The position numbers and the translations under genes were made by a program. The notes beneath the pieces were generated by a model. That model was not told where the DNA came from, made no database searches, and saw only the letters and a program-made list of their open reading frames with translations. This document shows, piece by piece, positions 45,724 to 47,376 of a stretch of 47,376 nucleotides of DNA (position 1 is the first letter of the stretch; each line of letters starts with the position of its first letter). Source of the DNA: Rhodospirillales bacterium (GTDB lineage: Bacteria > Pseudomonadota > Alphaproteobacteria > Dongiales > Dongiaceae); contig VFKA01000006.1 of the NCBI GenBank assembly GCA_009885795.1, positions 1 through 47,376 of the forward strand. The letters are read 5' to 3'.

Positions 45724-47066
45724 CGGGCGGCTCCCTTGGTTGGCATGGCGCCGGGCGGCGGCGCGCCGGCGAGTTCGGGCAGATCCTTGGGCCCACGGAA
45801 CGCCGGGATCTCGCGCCGCTCCAGGTGCCGGATCGTGAAGTGCATCCAGACAAGCGCGGTGGCCACCAGCGCGAACAGCAGCATGAAGCAACTAGTCCAC
45901 ACGCCGGTGAGATCGTTCATCGCCCCGAACGCGATCGGCAGCACGAAGCCGCCAAGCCCGCCGATGAGCCCGACAATGCCGCCGACCGAGCCGACGCGGT
46001 CGGGGTAGTAGACTGGGATATGCTTGTAGACGGCGGCCTTGCCCAGCGACATGAAGAACCCGAGAATAAAGGTGAGGACCGTGAAGGGCACGAAGCCGAG
46101 CGTGATGGTGAAGGCGATCGGCCCCTCGATTCCATGCACGACGTAATCGGTCGCGGGATAGGACAGGAAGAACGTGCAGATCACCGAGGCGATGAAGGTC
46201 CAGTACATGACCCGGCGGGCGCCGTATTTGTCGGAGAGGAATCCGCCGAGCGCGCGGAAGATGCTGCCGGGGATCGAATAGGCGGCGCCCAGCATGCCGG
46301 CCGACACGATGTCGAGGCCGTAAACGCCGACATAGTAGCGGGGCAGCCACAGCGCCAGCGCCACGAACGCCCCGAACACGAAGAAGTAGTAGATCGAGAA
46401 TCGCCAGACCTGAAGATGGCGCAGGGGCGAAAGTTGCGCCATCAGCGGCACCGGCGGCAGACGGCGCTGCCGGCGCGCGCGGACACTTGGATCCTCCTCC
46501 GTCAGCACGTAGAAGGCGACGGCCATGAGCAGGAGCGCCACGGCCCACAGGCGCGCCACTTCCTCCCAGCCGAAGGCGACCATGACGAAGGGCGCCAGGA
46601 ACTTGGTGACCGCGGCCCCCACGTTGCCCATGCCGAAAATGCCGAGCGCGGTGCCCTGTTTCTCCTTCGGGTACCAGCGCGAGACATAGGCGATGCCCAC
46701 CGCGAAGGACCCGCCGGCGATGCCGACCCCCAGCGCCGCCAGCAGGAAGGTTGCGTAGCTGTCGGCGTAGGACAGCAGCCAGGTGGCGATGGCGGCCGCC
46801 ACCATGACCGCCGTGAAGACGAACCGGCCGCCATACTGATCGGTCCAGATGCCCAGGATGAGGCGGATGAGCGATCCGGTGAGAATGGGTGTCCCCACCA
46901 GAAGTCCGAACTGGGTGTCGTTGAGGCCAAGGTCCTGTTTTATCTGGACGCCGATGATGGAAAAGATCGTCCACACGGCGAAACAAACCGTGAAAGATAG
47001 GGTACTCATGGTCAGGGCACGGTTACCCGTGCCGATCACGCCAGCTGCGGTTGATTCCGTGGTCAT
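45720..47066 (-). CDS. NarK-type MFS nitrate transporter (NarK1-like)
   Basis: The 448-residue protein is a twelve-helix MFS transporter of the nitrate/nitrite porter family. It has GGSFAVGIAYVSRWYPKEKQG in TM5 region and VGSVGGIVGLIGGLGGF in TM11. It differs from the following NarK2-like protein and probably is the nitrate/proton symporter half; in some alphaproteobacteria the two are fused in one NarK. It is the first gene of the nar operon, with an FNR-type box 64 bases upstream of its ATG. The four-base overlap with the next gene implies translational coupling. Confidence 0.92.
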   Translation of the reverse strand: MTTESTAAGVIGTGNRALTMSTLSFTVCFAVWTIFSIIGVQIKQDLGLNDTQFGLLVGTPILTGSLIRLILGIWTDQYGGRFVFTAVMVAAAIATWLLSYADSYATFLLAALGVGIAGGSFAVGIAYVSRWYPKEKQGTALGIFGMGNVGAAVTKFLAPFVMVAFGWEEVARLWAVALLLMAVAFYVLTEEDPSVRARRQRRLPPVPLMAQLSPLRHLQVWRFSIYYFFVFGAFVALALWLPRYYVGVYGLDIVSAGMLGAAYSIPGSIFRALGGFLSDKYGARRVMYWTFIASVICTFFLSYPATDYVVHGIEGPIAFTITLGFVPFTVLTFILGFFMSLGKAAVYKHIPVYYPDRVGSVGGIVGLIGGLGGFVLPIAFGAMNDLTGVWTSCFMLLFALVATALVWMHFTIRHLERREIPAFRGPKDLPELAGAPPPGAMPTKGAAR

Positions 47067-47129
47067 GCCCGTCGCCCCGTCGGCTTGCCCCTATGAAATG
47101 CACTGGATCACCGGCGTGATTGCTGGGTT

Positions 47130-47143
47130 TTGATCTGCATCAA
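47130..47143 (-). promoter_or_regulatory. FNR/NNR-type binding box for the nar operon
   Basis: TTGATCTGCATCAA matches the FNR/ANR consensus TTGAT-N4-ATCAA exactly and is palindromic. It lies 64 bases before the narK1-like ATG, a distance that suits anaerobic activation of the minus-strand operon. A defined -10 element is not obvious. It could be bound by FNR, FixK or DNR; which of these is present in the genome is not known. Confidence 0.85.
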
Positions 47144-47245
47144 GGGCGGAATCTGATTCCCCTTGGGTGGCGGCGCCCCCCGACGTCGCCCCGCCCGTGC
47201 TATGTTCGGTTTGGGTTGGTAGCTGCGCCCGGGTGGCGAATTTCG

Positions 47246-47297
47246 ATGGCTCGGCGGAAAATTCGGACCGCGCGTCGTGCCGGCCAAGTCCCGGTGC
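47246..47297 (+). other. Possible gene start interrupted by the second IS copy
   Basis: An ATG at 47246 opens MARRKIRTARRAGQVPVL, divergent from the nar operon, and is cut at the TA target of the second IS (47298-47299). No family is recognised, and the frame is too short to prove it codes. Confidence 0.3.
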
Positions 47298-47299
47298 TA

Positions 47300-47376
47300 G
47301 AGCGGTTTCCGGATAGGTAGAGTCGGAAGGGGATTCCCAAAGGACGGCGGATGTGATTCAAGCTGGCCACTGGATA
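47300..47376 (+). mobile_element. IS630-family insertion sequence, copy 2 (left end, truncated by window end)
   Basis: From the G after CTA at 47297-47299 the sequence is the same as 35845-35921 over 77 bases, except base 2 (A instead of C). It runs in the same orientation as copy 1 and lies just beyond the nar operon. The window ends inside it, before the transposase start. Confidence 0.93.

Overview
The window looks like chromosomal DNA of a high-GC alphaproteobacterium, most likely Rhodospirillales-like. The evidence is gene content: the heme block hemC - hemD/mitofilin - hemY, a PAS_5-type protein, DUF1127-like and mitofilin domains, GTG/TTG starts and many 4-bp ATGA gene overlaps. The right end stops inside the left end of an insertion sequence that already occurs once in the window, so it may be an assembly edge. 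No stretch over 300 bases lacks a feature.

Layout. 17-4159: RND efflux adaptor and pump. 4171-9226 (all minus): a glycine-zipper lipoprotein, a Sel1/peptidoglycan-binding protein, a CHAP lipoprotein, then a tightly overlapping operon of ECF sigma factor, anti-sigma factor and secreted subtilisin-like protease. 9399-10815: PAS_5 protein, a DUF4258/HTH toxin-antitoxin-like pair and tRNA-Thr(CGT). 10949-15224 (minus): heme operon in which uroporphyrinogen-III synthase is fused to a mitofilin (Mic60-like) protein, followed by a HemY/TPR protein. 15298-17099: tsaD, YciI, EVE. 17112-20856 (minus): APC permease, M24 peptidase-like protein lacking a metal ligand, ureidoglycolate-lyase-like protein. 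20938-22878: acetyl-CoA synthetase. 23001-26233: small secreted protein, two divergent toxin-antitoxin modules (one toxin frameshifted) and a periplasmic beta-propeller. 26508-31518: SDR dehydrogenase, YkvA, EamA transporter, acetoacetyl-CoA synthetase, GST.

31605-34243: a second ECF sigma/anti-sigma pair with a DUF1127-like protein, a His-containing secreted helical protein and a cupredoxin. 34259-34883: VapBC-type module. 35093-35844: an FkbM methyltransferase missing its N-terminus at the edge of an IS630-family element (35845-36891). 36943-47066 (minus): a complete respiratory nitrate reductase operon narK1-narK2-narG-narH-narJ-narI plus a PpiC-type prolyl isomerase, headed by a perfect FNR-type box at 47130-47143. 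The left end of a second copy of the same IS, in the same orientation, starts at 47300.

The nar operon is therefore bracketed by two direct copies of one IS630-family element. The fkbM gene broken at the left copy is not continued on the inner side of that copy. This fits a composite-transposon-like or IS-recombined denitrification/nitrate-respiration island, and is the most interesting structural hypothesis here. Other points of interest are the HemD-mitofilin fusion, the sigma/anti-sigma/protease operon, the cupredoxin sigma locus and the metal-ligand-deficient M24 protein.
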